Both the position numbers and the translations under genes were made by a program. From positions 53,071 to 117,070 of the forward strand of contig JBMNJC010000003.1 in NCBI GenBank assembly GCA_050951465.1: a stretch of 64,000 bases of DNA. The letters are read 5' to 3'. Positions 22,874 to 32,940 of this stretch are shown here, piece after piece. This DNA comes from JAAZHD01 sp012510895 (GTDB taxonomy: Bacteria; Bacillota; Clostridia; Caldicoprobacterales; DTU083). The notes beneath the pieces were generated by a model. The model was not told the origin of the DNA. It saw only the letters and a program-made list of their open reading frames with translations, and ran no database searches. The stretch's first letter is position 1, and every line of letters begins with the position of its first letter.

Positions 22874-23614
22874 ATGAGGTATAAATTAATCTGCTGTGAA
22901 GTTTTTTTAAGAGAAGCTTGTTATTGCATTGCCGGCAGCCCCCATACTGTTGATCCGGTGTTCACTCCAAAAGAGGCCCACAACAAGCCGGCCTGCTTAA
23001 AGGAACAGCTTCAGGAAATGATTGAAGAAGCAGAAAAAGCAGGAATTTATGACGCTGTTTTATTGGGCTTCGGCCTGTGCGGAAATGGAATAGTCGGGCT
23101 GAAAAGCACTTCCGTTCCCCTTGTTATACCAAGAGCTCATGATTGCTGCACCATTCTTTTGGGCAGCCGGGAAAAATTCCTCCGGTATTTCGGAGATAAG
23201 CTGAGTGCGGAATGGAGCAGTGCCGGCTATATGGAGCGGGGCGGCAGTTTTACCCGATTAACCGACACAAACCATATACCGGGGCTGGATATGGAATATG
23301 AAGAGCTTTTAAAAAAATACGGAGAAGAGAATGCCCGATATATATGGGAAACCCTTCACCCAAAAAAGGATTTAAGCGAACTGATTTATATTGATATACC
23401 CGAAACTTCAAATCCGGCTTATATTGAACTGCTTAAGAATGAGGCGGACAAGACAGACAAAAAACTCCGGGTCCTCCCGGGAGAGATTGGCATGATCCAA
23501 TCTCTCATCTGGGGTAACTGGGATGAAAGAGAATTTTTAATCGTGCCTCCCGGTCATGCGGTAAAAGGAGTATACGATCAGGAAGAGGTTATTACTCTTC
23601 ATAAACCACTTTAA
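22874..23614 (+). CDS. DUF1638 domain-containing protein
   Basis: The 246-aa protein contains GFGLCGNGIVGL and VIPRAHDCCTILLGSREKFL, the hallmark of DUF1638, a family of unknown function often found near corrinoid methyltransferases and activating proteins. Several cysteines (CCEVFLREACYC, LCGNG, HDCC) suggest metal binding. No corrinoid genes are nearby, so its role here is unclear. Its 3' end overlaps the convergent MgtC-like gene by 23 bases. Confidence 0.82.
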   Translation: MRYKLICCEVFLREACYCIAGSPHTVDPVFTPKEAHNKPACLKEQLQEMIEEAEKAGIYDAVLLGFGLCGNGIVGLKSTSVPLVIPRAHDCCTILLGSREKFLRYFGDKLSAEWSSAGYMERGGSFTRLTDTNHIPGLDMEYEELLKKYGEENARYIWETLHPKKDLSELIYIDIPETSNPAYIELLKNEADKTDKKLRVLPGEIGMIQSLIWGNWDEREFLIVPPGHAVKGVYDQEEVITLHKPL

Positions 23615-24251
23615 TTCCCGGCAGCCTGTTCAATTCCCCTTCCACCGCATATCTGTCCAGGCCGGGCGGAAGTATTACTTTGAAGAAAGCCTGTGTATAC
23701 TCGCCTTCTCCCTGTACAACATGAATATCCCTTACTCTGATGTGAAGTTCCTTAAATAAATGAGTCACATTAGCAATCTGACCGGGCTTGTTGAGAATAT
23801 CAACATGGAACTCATTATTCTTACTGGGCATAATGCGTTCCAGCCTTCTTAAGAGAACTAGTGTGATATAAGAACAAACCGTCGCAATTATTGCTCCCGA
23901 ATAAAAACCTGCACCGATGGCCAGACCAATACAGGCCACCACCCATAAGCTTGCAGCTGTTGTAAGCCCCCGCACCCGGGAACCGTCCTTTAATATGGTG
24001 CCGGCGCCCAGAAAACCGATACCGCTTATAACCTGGGCCCCTAACCGGGCCGGATCAGGTTTTGTATCCGGGAAATAAGCACTAAACAGGTAAGATGATG
24101 TCAGCATTACCAGAACAGACCCCATGCAGACCAGCGTATGGGTGCGGAACCCGGCAGGTCTGTTGCTGCTCTCCCTTTCAAGGCCGATTATCCCCCCGGA
24201 AAACATTCCTAATATAAGCCTTAATAAAACTTCCCAGTCTATCGAATTCAC
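23592..24251 (-). CDS. MgtC/SapB family membrane protein
   Basis: This 219-aa protein starts with about four membrane helices containing GMFSGGIIGLERE and FRTHTLVCMGS, the MgtC/SapB signature, and ends in an ACT-like domain (about 145-219). MgtC-type proteins affect growth at low magnesium and pH homeostasis in other bacteria. Its 3' end overlaps the DUF1638 gene in convergent orientation. Confidence 0.88.
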   Translation of the reverse strand: MNSIDWEVLLRLILGMFSGGIIGLERESSNRPAGFRTHTLVCMGSVLVMLTSSYLFSAYFPDTKPDPARLGAQVISGIGFLGAGTILKDGSRVRGLTTAASLWVVACIGLAIGAGFYSGAIIATVCSYITLVLLRRLERIMPSKNNEFHVDILNKPGQIANVTHLFKELHIRVRDIHVVQGEGEYTQAFFKVILPPGLDRYAVEGELNRLPGIKVVYEE

Positions 24252-24296
24252 CCTCCTTCCTCTGCTTCATTTAAATTTATTGCTGATTTCCTTTAA

Positions 24297-25652
24297 TCAC
24301 TTTTTATAATCCAGCAATACGGTACCGTCGTCCTGATAAATCACTGCATCTTTATCCAACATAAAAGAGTCAATGGCCTTGAAAAATTCTTCCTTTGAAG
24401 AATAACGAAGTTCTTTCTCTTCAATAACCTTCTTTGCTTTTGCAGCGCCGTTTGAAAGCAGCATATGAATCATAATCAGCTGACACTTGGCAGAATTGAC
24501 GCAGGCCTTTTCAGGGTCAGCTATTCTGTAGTCGTTGCCGTGGCTTAAACCTTCCGAGCCTCCGGCATAGGGATGTATAGCAGGCATAACTGCAGAAATA
24601 TCACCCATGTCAGTACATCCGGTGCCCCAGTTGTCAGTAATGGATATTTCTCCAGCCGGTGCAACTTCCTTCATGGCTTCCTCTGCAACCTTAAGCAGGT
24701 TCTTGTCATTGATCAGAGGACTGAATCCCGGCCGATCACTGAGATGAAGTCTGGCACCTATGGAAGCCGCGGCACCTGCCAGTGCACGGTTCACTTTATC
24801 ATTAACCTCCCTTATCACATCCAAATCCGCACCGCGAACATAACTTTCCATTAAAACATCATTGGGAATGGCGTTTACTGCTGCCCCTCCCCGGGTTATG
24901 ATTGGATGCACCCTAACGCGGTCCAGGTCCCTGAAGGTTTCGCGGATGGAGTTGATTGCCTGCATGCCGAGGTTTGCTGCATACAAGGCATTAATACCCT
25001 GATGAGGCGAACCTCCTGCATGAGCAGCCACACCTTTGTAATTAATATTCTTGACAATAGCACCGTTAGAACCTCTTGTGGCAGAAAAATGAACTTTATT
25101 GTTTGTTGTATGAAACATAAAAGCCATATCCACGTCGTTAAAATACCCGCGGTATAAGAATTCCACCTTGCCTCCAAAGTACTTGATTGTGCCCTTCTGT
25201 CTCAATTTTTCCCGAAAATCGGTTTCAATAAGTTCTTCCGCAGGTACGGCACAAAGACGGATTGAACCGGAAAGCCCGTCCAATACACCATCTTCCTTAA
25301 GTGCAGCCGCTAAACCCAGCAGAGCCGCACACTGGGCATTATGGCCGCAGGCATGTACTGCCTTGGTCTCCGGATCAGCCTCCTGATGATCCTCACAAAT
25401 AAGGGAATCCAACTCTCCAAAAACAAGAATGCAAGGTCCGGGACGGCCCGTATCCAGCGTCGTGTAGAAGCCGGGAATATCTCCCGGTTTTACCAGATCA
25501 TAGCCGAGCTTTTCAAATTCCGCTTCAAGATAGGCACTGGTTTTCCATTCCTTATATCCGGTTTCCGGATTTTTCCATATATGCCTCTCCGCAGATAGAA
25601 TAAGTTCCCTGTGTTTATCAACGCTTTTCATGAGTTTCTTATACACGGACAT
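24297..25652 (-). CDS. M20-family amidohydrolase (AbgB-like)
   Basis: This 451-aa metallopeptidase-fold enzyme shows ELDSL, the metal-ligand segment HACGHNAQCAALLG near residue 100, the PAEE motif with the catalytic Glu, and the DMGDIS-to-GLSHG metal region later. The lid domain lies at about 205-330. It resembles AbgB and indole-acetyl or p-aminobenzoyl-glutamate hydrolases, cutting an amide to release an amino acid. There is no signal peptide. It stands 45 bases after the MgtC-like gene end, on the same strand. Confidence 0.88.
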   Translation of the reverse strand: MSVYKKLMKSVDKHRELILSAERHIWKNPETGYKEWKTSAYLEAEFEKLGYDLVKPGDIPGFYTTLDTGRPGPCILVFGELDSLICEDHQEADPETKAVHACGHNAQCAALLGLAAALKEDGVLDGLSGSIRLCAVPAEELIETDFREKLRQKGTIKYFGGKVEFLYRGYFNDVDMAFMFHTTNNKVHFSATRGSNGAIVKNINYKGVAAHAGGSPHQGINALYAANLGMQAINSIRETFRDLDRVRVHPIITRGGAAVNAIPNDVLMESYVRGADLDVIREVNDKVNRALAGAAASIGARLHLSDRPGFSPLINDKNLLKVAEEAMKEVAPAGEISITDNWGTGCTDMGDISAVMPAIHPYAGGSEGLSHGNDYRIADPEKACVNSAKCQLIMIHMLLSNGAAKAKKVIEEKELRYSSKEEFFKAIDSFMLDKDAVIYQDDGTVLLDYKK

Positions 25653-25712
25653 GGTGACTCCCCCTATATTTTATTTAAATAAATTATAACATAAGAGAAA
25701 AAACTTTACAGA

Positions 25713-26435
25713 CTAAAGTCCCTTAATTACCTCATCATCCAACATTTTCTTCCTCATTTTCCAGTCCGGCATTAATGATGTTAAGAATGTATAAAACTGG
25801 CTGTCATGGTTTTTATATTTAAAATGTGCAAGCTCGTGAAGCACAACATAATCGATGCAGTCTTTAGGCGTTTTAATCAGTTTTGAGTTTAATACTATAA
25901 GTCCGGCATCCCTGTGACAAGACCCCCACCTTGACTTCATTTCCCTGATTTTTATTTCCGGTTTTGGGATCTTGTAGTTTTTTACTGTTTCATGCATCCT
26001 GTCCAAAGATTCATGAAAATGTTCCAATGCTCTTTCATTCAGCCATCTTTTAAATAGTTTTTCCTTTCTGCTTACATCGCTTGTATCCTTAACACATAGA
26101 TATATAAATCCTCTCATATACTTTACAGTTTCAGTATCTGACTCTCTCACCCTTAGGCGGTACTGCCTGCCAAGGTATCTGACTGATTCTCCGCTTAAGT
26201 ATTCAAGCTTTGTACACCTGACGGGTTGAAATTCCCTGAAATAATTTATATGCTTATGTATCCACTCGCCTTTTTGTTTTACAAAATTTTCAATAGCCTC
26301 AAGGGGTACATTTTTATTAGCTGAAACCCATATGCTCATATCAGGTTTTATGCGCAGGTTAATGTTTTTAACATTCTTCCTTGTCAGTTCAAAAGTTATT
26401 TCACTTTTCCCGTATTTTACTGTATGTTTTGCCAT
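25713..26435 (-). CDS. YgjP-like metallopeptidase domain protein (DUF45/M48-like)
   Basis: The 240-aa protein has the zinc-binding HELAH (about residue 200) inside YVVLHELAHFKYKNHD, preceded by KSRWGSCHRDAGLIVLN, which is the conserved layout of the DUF45/YgjP family. It is probably a soluble zinc peptidase of unknown substrate. The second ATG (26435) is chosen because it has better spacing from AAAGGTG. Confidence 0.85.
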   Translation of the reverse strand: MAKHTVKYGKSEITFELTRKNVKNINLRIKPDMSIWVSANKNVPLEAIENFVKQKGEWIHKHINYFREFQPVRCTKLEYLSGESVRYLGRQYRLRVRESDTETVKYMRGFIYLCVKDTSDVSRKEKLFKRWLNERALEHFHESLDRMHETVKNYKIPKPEIKIREMKSRWGSCHRDAGLIVLNSKLIKTPKDCIDYVVLHELAHFKYKNHDSQFYTFLTSLMPDWKMRKKMLDDEVIKGL

Positions 26436-26504
26436 CATATCACCTTTTAGTATCCCTGCAGTGCCGCATATTTTTTATCTATCCTGTTATTTCGTAAATA
26501 AGTA

Positions 26505-26975
26505 TTATTTCCTTCTGAGAGAAACCAACTTGACAATGAAAAAAATAAGTATGGCAAACATTAAAAATAAAAACACCGGTGTGTAGTAAACTGGCAATGG
26601 TTTTGGCCTTGATGAACAGACGGTCAAATATGAGAAATTTACAACTATAAGTAATTTAACTGTACCCAACAAATTCTTCAATGTACGGTATACTTCTTCC
26701 TTATTTCCTTCTGTTACAGTTATGCCTGTATTCCAGATTTGGGAGAATCTTTCAATTATGGACATTCCGGCATACATAATTAATGAAATGACAGGAAGCA
26801 CAATTAAAGAGCCCTTATTTGTCATCCTGGTGATCTCTCCGGCAGTGTTATAGTGTCCCGGTATTTCATCAGGAATATTCGGCCATGCAATCATCAGGTA
26901 CAATACCAAACCAAAAAGGCAGAGCAAACAAATAAATTCCACGAAAACATCATATCTGCTTCTTGCTATTTTCAT
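26505..26975 (-). CDS. DUF1648 domain membrane protein
   Basis: This 156-aa protein has four hydrophobic helices and the loop WPNIPDEIPGHYNTAGEITR after the first helix, which defines DUF1648. These proteins are often next to GntR or ArsR regulators and related to SdpI immunity proteins. The ATG at 26975 follows AAGGGGCT; a longer start is possible at 26999. No toxin gene is visible next to it. Confidence 0.75.
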   Translation of the reverse strand: MKIARSRYDVFVEFICLLCLFGLVLYLMIAWPNIPDEIPGHYNTAGEITRMTNKGSLIVLPVISLIMYAGMSIIERFSQIWNTGITVTEGNKEEVYRTLKNLLGTVKLLIVVNFSYLTVCSSRPKPLPVYYTPVFLFLMFAILIFFIVKLVSLRRK

Positions 26976-27050
26976 GATGCATAGCCCCTTCAGAATCATA
27001 TATTAATACTATACACCAGACAGTAAAAAAAATCAGCAATAAGATGGTTA

Positions 27051-29304
27051 TTATATGCTTAAGCTTACTTTTGTGCCGCAGCTTCCGGATACAACTATGT
27101 CTTCGCCTATTTCTGCTGCGTTTTCCGTAAGTTTCAGCTTGCCTGCCAAGCCTGAAAGTACAATGCTTCCGCTGTAACCTATTACTATATCAACTGATTC
27201 CAGCCTCCCATCCCTCCAGGACAGGGACAGGGTGTGGCCTCCTTTTGTTTTTATGCCTTTCACACTGCCGCTGGGCCATGCCGGAGGAAGGGCACGAAGC
27301 AGATGAACCTTGCCGCCCCAGCACTGTACGAAGGCCTGGATGACAGCCTCCACAGCCCCTAAATTCCCATCTATCTGAAAAATTCGCGGCGGATGCAAAT
27401 CCAGGAGACTTACCGTGGCGAAATCAGTAAGCAGGCAATATAGATGGTTCCAAAGCTGATCCCCCTGACCGATCCGCGCAAAGAGACATGCCGTCCATGC
27501 CCTGCTCCAGCCGGTATGTCCTCCACCCTGGGATAACCTGTACAGTAGCGACTTTATTGCAGCTTCATACTGAGCAGGTCTGTCTATGGGATTAAAAATA
27601 TCAGAGGGGAAAAGGCCGTAAAGGTGAGACAGGTGGCGGTGTCCCGGCTCTGCTTCATCACGTTCTTCATCCCATTCAAGCAGCCTTCCGTCAGAGCCGA
27701 TTTTAAAAGGCGGAAGTGTGTTTTTGATTCTCTTCCACTTTTCCCTGGCCTCCTCGTCTATTCCCGATATTTCAGCAGACTTAATCGCATACCCGAGGGC
27801 ATCATAAACAAGCTGTACATCCATGGCAGCCGAGATTCCTATGCTTACCGGCCAAAAGCCCGTCCCCGCAAACCTGTTCTCAGGCGACTGGCTGGGCATG
27901 ATCTGATATGTGCCGGTTTCATCTTTCACCAGATAATCCTCAATAAATAAAGCTGTTTCCTTAAAAAAGGGATATGCTCTGTTTTTCAGAAAATCCATAT
28001 CACCGGAATACTCATAATGATTCCAGAAATGCTGTGCTATCCACGGGGCTGCACCAACCCAGACAGCCCAGCCGTAAGCCTCCGGAGTAGACCTCCCCCA
28101 GGCGTCAGTTGAATGGGGGCAGCCATATGCCCCGGCAGCCGTAAAGATCATATGCAGCCTTCTTAGCATGGGGCACAAAACGTTCAATATATTTAATAAG
28201 CGCCTCTGCACACTCAGGCATATTGGTTGCTTCGGCCATCCAGTAATTCATCTGCAGATTTATATTGAGATGATAATCGCATTGCCACGGCGGATCAATT
28301 TTATGGTTCCACTTGCCCTGCAGGTTGGCAGGCAGTTCCCCGCATATGGAGGATGACGCCAAAAAGGTATCTTTCCGAAATTGAAATAAAGAAGTAAAAG
28401 GCCGGGATCCTCGGCTCCGGACCGCACCTGCATTATGCGCCGGTCAGTCGGCAGGGTGCTCTCCGGTATTGAGAGATTCAGCGAAATCCTGCCCAGCAGT
28501 TCAGAAAAAGCTTGTATATGACCGGCCAGCAAATCATCCCACCCACATTCCGGCACCGGATACATGGGCAAGCTCTTCTTCAATGCCCTTAACACTTACA
28601 GCTATATTTATGTAAGCAATTATTTCGGTTGCATTTTCTATTTCAATGCCGCCGGTTTCAGCCTTTAACTTTCCATCCGTATTAATTTTAACTGCTGTTT
28701 TAAAGCTGATGCCTTTATTAAAGCTGCAATGGTAATCAATGCCCGCCTCACTGTATGTACAGCTTTCATTTGCCTGCGCATCATATACGCGGGAATACCA
28801 AAGCTTTCCTGAAAATTTTCCTGTTGATGAATGCCACCTGCAGATTATCAGGTTATATATAGGATGTGCTATAAAAGCAGAAGTGACTAAAGCCCGGTTT
28901 GTTGATCTTTCAGCACGGGCTGTGCATTCAACTATGTCCAGTTCCCTTCTGCGAAAGCCGGTGCAGTCTTCCAATGTAAAATTAAGGTCTCCGGCAGGCT
29001 GATAGGCATCAGTCCTGTGGGGCAGGCCTGATATGCCGCCAAGGCCCCCAAAATAGGTATTGGCCAGACCGGCGGCGCGGAAAAAATCTCCCCGTTCCAG
29101 GTAATTTCTTACCTCTTCCAAATGGCTGAATGCCTGTTCATTGTCACGCATCCGGTTCACGCCCCGCCATAACCACTCATGATTGAGGGATATCTGATCT
29201 GTATTTTCATTACCCCAAATCATAGCTGCCAGACGGCCGTTGCCGATTGGCAAACCTTCCATCCATTCCTTAGGTGCGGTATTATACCACAGTTTATTTT
29301 CCAT
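27051..29304 (-). pseudogene. GH95 family alpha-L-fucosidase/galactosidase, broken by four homopolymer frameshifts
   Basis: Pieces in three frames together give a complete GH95 enzyme: N-terminal WYNTAPKEWMEGLPIGNGRL, middle LPANLQGKWNHKIDPPWQCDYHLNINLQMNYW, and C-terminal barrel with GHRHLSHLYGLFPSD and FQIDGNLG. Removing single bases at 28548-28549 (TT), 28372-28374 (TTT), 28361-28365 (AAAAA) and 28115-28119 (GGGGG) restores one 749-aa frame. GH95 enzymes remove terminal L-fucose or L-galactose from plant or host glycans. No signal peptide is seen. All four changes are one-base expansions of homopolymers, so sequencing error is plausible. Confidence 0.88.
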
Positions 29305-29327
29305 GTTTATCTTCACCCCGGCATAAT

Positions 29328-30260
29328 TTATAAACGGCTCTTTCCTATAATTATAGTAAAATCTGCAGTTATATTTTCAATCTTGCTGTCTGATGCTTTT
29401 TCAATCATCTCCTCTGCCGCCCCCCAGGATAAGGGAGTCATCTTTATCAGATGATTAAGCTCTTCTTTGCTTATGGAAACCTTATACAGCACACTCTTAA
29501 TTTCCCTTATTTCAAAATACCGGCTGAAGTGTTCTATTACCTTCTCATTTGAATATGCTTCTTTGTCAGTTCCCTGATATAGTTTATTTCTGAGCTCCTT
29601 AAGGTATCCGCTGTTTGGAACTGCCTTAATCAAAAGCCCATTGCTCCGGATGACTCTTCCAAATTCACTGTAATTAGCCGGGGAAAGTATATTTAAAACT
29701 ATATCAAACTTATTATCCAAAAATGGAATCTTTGCTATATCAGCTACACACCAAATAATATCTTTGTGATTCTTTGAAGCAAGTTGTATTCCATATTTGG
29801 ATATATCAATCCCTGCTCCCTGAAGATCGATATTATCTTTTTCCTGTAATTTCTTTATAATCTCAGATAAATGATAACCCTCCCCGCACCCAGCATCCAG
29901 AATTCTTATATGGTTTAAACCATCGGCAGCGCTGCGGGAAACATTCTTTGCTATTAAGCATGCCATTTTCTCTACTAATGGATCGAAAAAACCCATTTTG
30001 CATATTAAGTTTCTTGACTCAAACAATTCCTTATCATACTTTTGTTTTAAAGATTTCAAAAGAAAATTTACATATCCGCTTTTGGCTATGTCAAAGCAGT
30101 GATTATTATTGCAGATTAAGCTGTTAAGATTATCAAAATTCATTCCTTCGCCGCAGAAAGGACATTTAAACATATCTATGTTTTCTTTTATTCTTATTTT
30201 TCCAGGGGCAATATGCATCCTAACCCTTTTCTCAAAATGCTCATTATTGTTTTTTGACAC
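29328..30260 (-). CDS. rlmA: 23S rRNA (guanine-N1)-methyltransferase, RlmA family
   Basis: The N-terminus has a zinc finger (FKCPFCGEGM, then CNNNHCFDIAKSGYVN), and the rest is a class I methyltransferase with the SAM motif ILDAGCGEGYHLSEI and a post-I segment GAGIDISKYG. This is the layout of RlmA(I) and TlrB (RlmA(II)), which methylate G745 or G748 in helix 35 of 23S rRNA. The second type gives tylosin resistance. Which base is the target cannot be told. The GTG at 30260 has a GAGGTG site; an ATG 13 codons in is an alternative. An AviRa-like gene lies 55 bases upstream. Confidence 0.87.
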   Translation of the reverse strand: MSKNNNEHFEKRVRMHIAPGKIRIKENIDMFKCPFCGEGMNFDNLNSLICNNNHCFDIAKSGYVNFLLKSLKQKYDKELFESRNLICKMGFFDPLVEKMACLIAKNVSRSAADGLNHIRILDAGCGEGYHLSEIIKKLQEKDNIDLQGAGIDISKYGIQLASKNHKDIIWCVADIAKIPFLDNKFDIVLNILSPANYSEFGRVIRSNGLLIKAVPNSGYLKELRNKLYQGTDKEAYSNEKVIEHFSRYFEIREIKSVLYKVSISKEELNHLIKMTPLSWGAAEEMIEKASDSKIENITADFTIIIGKSRL

Positions 30261-30315
30261 TAAAACACCTCGCTAAGGTTTTATTGCTCTCGTTGCGTAA
30301 AAAGTCGATTACTCC

Positions 30316-31032
30316 TTATTTTTTCCTAAATATCTCAAATCTCCTTTTCCCGATTTGCTGCCTTTCCAGCCGCATGAATTTCTCATTTCTGACCCTTTGT
30401 TGTTTATTCAAGCATAGACCAATTACAGTATCTGAAGAACAAATTTCATAGAGTGAATCCAGTAATCTGTCTACTGCATTTCCCTCATTATCATTCCAGT
30501 TCACCAAATTGCCATATGGAACGTCAGTTATAATGATATCCGGTTGTATTTCGAGATCAATGGTTTTTAAAGCATCACACCCAAATACCTTATATTTAAT
30601 TTCATTACTAATCATACCTTTAAGTACCATTGCACTATTTCTCGCCTCAATATGTGACTGCTTATTAAATGCGGCTATCATTTCTTCTATCTCCAGTATC
30701 CGTCTGTTTATTCCATCATTGCTAAGCAATGATAAGTTCTTTTCTGCAATCCTGAGCATATCTGAATCTATATCGCTTCCAATAATTTCCTCTATAGTAT
30801 TCTGATTTAAGAATCCCAAAACCGTGAGCAGATAACCTCCGCCGCAGCAGCAATCATATAAGCAGATGTTTTCCTTTTCCGGCGAATATTCCAAACACCT
30901 TCCGTATATTTCCTGAGCCAGCCTCACCGGAAAATTAGTCATGCCTTTTGCATTATACAAGACACGGCCGGCTGAAAAATCTTCATAATTTTTATTTTTG
31001 CCGTATTTATACTCCATAAATACTTCACTCAC
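30316..31032 (-). CDS. AviRa-like 23S rRNA methyltransferase (orthosomycin resistance type)
   Basis: The 238-aa protein matches AviRa of the avilamycin producer across its length: FSAGRVLYNAKGMTNFPVRL, LYDCCCGGGYLLTVLGFLN, SDIDSDMLRIAEKNLSLLS and IIITDVPYGN. AviRa methylates a guanine (G2535) in domain V of 23S rRNA and protects against avilamycin. The protein ends in a positively charged tail. The GTG at 31032 has AGGA at good spacing; the ATG at 31017 is an alternative. It is followed by rlmA on the same strand. Resistance is inferred from the family. Confidence 0.8.
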   Translation of the reverse strand: MSEVFMEYKYGKNKNYEDFSAGRVLYNAKGMTNFPVRLAQEIYGRCLEYSPEKENICLYDCCCGGGYLLTVLGFLNQNTIEEIIGSDIDSDMLRIAEKNLSLLSNDGINRRILEIEEMIAAFNKQSHIEARNSAMVLKGMISNEIKYKVFGCDALKTIDLEIQPDIIITDVPYGNLVNWNDNEGNAVDRLLDSLYEICSSDTVIGLCLNKQQRVRNEKFMRLERQQIGKRRFEIFRKK

Positions 31033-31111
31033 CTATTCCTGATTGCTGACATCATTCACTTCCGGGAAGCACTTGAGCTTCTCTCTATACTTCAAACTTA
31101 CCAATGATAAA

Positions 31112-31150
31112 AATGAGACCTGAACGAAAGATGAACGTTCAGATCTCATT
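31112..31150 (-). terminator. Terminator of the hydrogenase operon
   Basis: A near-perfect 15-bp stem (AATGAGATCTGAACG / CGTTCAGGTCTCATT on the minus strand) followed by TTTTTATC, 43 bases after the hydA stop. Confidence 0.82.
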
Positions 31151-31193
31151 TCTTCATGCCAGGATGAAATTCCTTTTAATTCTTTCTTTATTT

Positions 31194-32927
31194 TTAATCA
31201 ACTTTTTGCAACAGCTCATAGCGGTTGCTATACCGAGTGTGCAGCAGTTTATGGGATTTTTGCCCCAGCGGCTTACCTAAAAATTCCCGATAAAGCTGCT
31301 GCACGGCAGGATTTTCGTGGGACTTGCGGACAGGCAGTTTTACATCTTCCCTATAAAGTCCGGCTATACGCTTTTGTCTTACGTCCGGATCATCGGAAAA
31401 CGGCTGTCCTCCTCCTCCGATACAGCCGCCGGGGCAGCACATGACTTCGATAAAGTGATAGGGGCTGTTTCCCTTTTCTATATCCTCCAATACTTCCCTT
31501 ATGTTCCCCAGTCCATGTATAACTGCCACCGAGAGCTTCATATCCCCTATGTTTACACCGGCTTCCTTAATGCCTGGCAGATTCCTCACCTGATGAAATT
31601 CCAAATCCCTTAGCTCTTCACCTGTTAATATTTCATAGGCAGTTCTTAAGGCAGCCTCCATAACCCCGCCTGTATTGCCGAATATAGCACCGGCACCGCT
31701 TCCCGGCCCAAAAGGTTCATCAAAACTGTATTCGGCGCCCGATAAGAGATCTATGCCTGCCTCCTTAAGCATGGCTCCTAGCTCCCTGGTAGTCAGCACT
31801 GCGTCAACATCACGGTAGCCGCTTGAGTACATCTCAGGCCGTTGACTTTCATATTTCTTGGCAGTACAGGGCATGACTGATACGGTAAATATTCTGTCTG
31901 CCGATATTCCAAGCTTTTGTGCATAATAGGTTTTAATAAGAGCGCCGAACATCTGCTGAGGCGATTTGCATGTTGAAAGGTGATCTGTAAGATGCGGGAA
32001 GAAATATTCAAGGTAGTTTATCCAGCCGGGGCTGCAGGATGTTATCATGGGCAACGACCTGCCCTCATCTATTCTTTGAATGAGCTCGCTGACTTCTTCC
32101 ATTATGGTTAAATCAGCGGAAAAATTGGTATCAAACACCCTGTCAAAGCCCAGCCTTTTCAAGGAAGAAACCAATTTTCCGGTAACGGAAGTTCCAGGTT
32201 CCAGTCCAAAAATTTCACCAATGGACACCCTCACTGCAGGGGCAGCCTGCACCACTGTATAAATCCGGGGATCCTCAAGTGCCCTCCATACCCTGTCCAC
32301 ATCGGTTTTTTCGGTCAGTGCTCCGGTGGGACAAACATTAATGCACTGTCCGCACTGTACACAAGGTGATTTCATAATGAACGCCCTTCCCGCTGGAGCA
32401 ATAACCGTATTGAAGCCGCGTCCTATAGGTGCAATAGCATTAACCCCCTGTATCTGGCTGCATACTGTAACACAACGCCTGCAAAGTATGCATTTGGCTG
32501 AATCCCTGACCACCGCCGGTGATTCATCATCAATAATTCTGGGGCTGGGTTCACCTTCATATCTAATCTGCTGCACGTTCATCTGCACGGCCAGTTTTTG
32601 CAGCTCACACTGATTGTTCTTTTCACAGGTCAGGCACTCATCAGGCGGATGATCAGACAATATGAGCTCCAGTATAGTCTTTCGGGCACGCCTTACCCTG
32701 GCAGTATGGGTGAAAACCTCCATATCCTCTTCCACCCTGGTTATACAGGCAGGTATCAGGGTTCTGGCGCCTTTTACCTCTACCACGCATATCCTGCATG
32801 ATCCTATTTCATGAACTCCTTCCATGCTGCACAGGGAAGGAATGTAAAAGCCCGCCTTCCTGGCTGCCTGAATTATGGTCATATCAGGCTCAACCGCAAC
32901 CCTTATGCCGTTAATTTTCATATACAT
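31194..32927 (-). CDS. hydA: [FeFe]-hydrogenase catalytic subunit HydA (bifurcating type)
   Basis: From the N-terminus: [2Fe-2S] plant-type ferredoxin domain (CSMEGVHEIGSCRIC), His-Cys [4Fe-4S] motif (DHPPDECLTCEKNNQC), two [4Fe-4S] clusters (CILCRRCVTVC and CVQCGQCINVC), then the H-cluster domain with TSCSPGW (about residue 296), MPCTAKKYE (about 352) and EVMCCPGGCIGGGGQP. TSCSPGW, with Ser instead of the second Cys, is common in trimeric electron-bifurcating enzymes. It makes or uses H2 with NADH and ferredoxin. The ATG at 32927 follows GGGGGAGAG, 13 bases after hydB; a longer frame starting at 33020 overlaps hydB and is not used. Confidence 0.94.
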   Translation of the reverse strand: MYMKINGIRVAVEPDMTIIQAARKAGFYIPSLCSMEGVHEIGSCRICVVEVKGARTLIPACITRVEEDMEVFTHTARVRRARKTILELILSDHPPDECLTCEKNNQCELQKLAVQMNVQQIRYEGEPSPRIIDDESPAVVRDSAKCILCRRCVTVCSQIQGVNAIAPIGRGFNTVIAPAGRAFIMKSPCVQCGQCINVCPTGALTEKTDVDRVWRALEDPRIYTVVQAAPAVRVSIGEIFGLEPGTSVTGKLVSSLKRLGFDRVFDTNFSADLTIMEEVSELIQRIDEGRSLPMITSCSPGWINYLEYFFPHLTDHLSTCKSPQQMFGALIKTYYAQKLGISADRIFTVSVMPCTAKKYESQRPEMYSSGYRDVDAVLTTRELGAMLKEAGIDLLSGAEYSFDEPFGPGSGAGAIFGNTGGVMEAALRTAYEILTGEELRDLEFHQVRNLPGIKEAGVNIGDMKLSVAVIHGLGNIREVLEDIEKGNSPYHFIEVMCCPGGCIGGGGQPFSDDPDVRQKRIAGLYREDVKLPVRKSHENPAVQQLYREFLGKPLGQKSHKLLHTRYSNRYELLQKVD

Positions 32928-32940
32928 TAAACTCTCCCCC

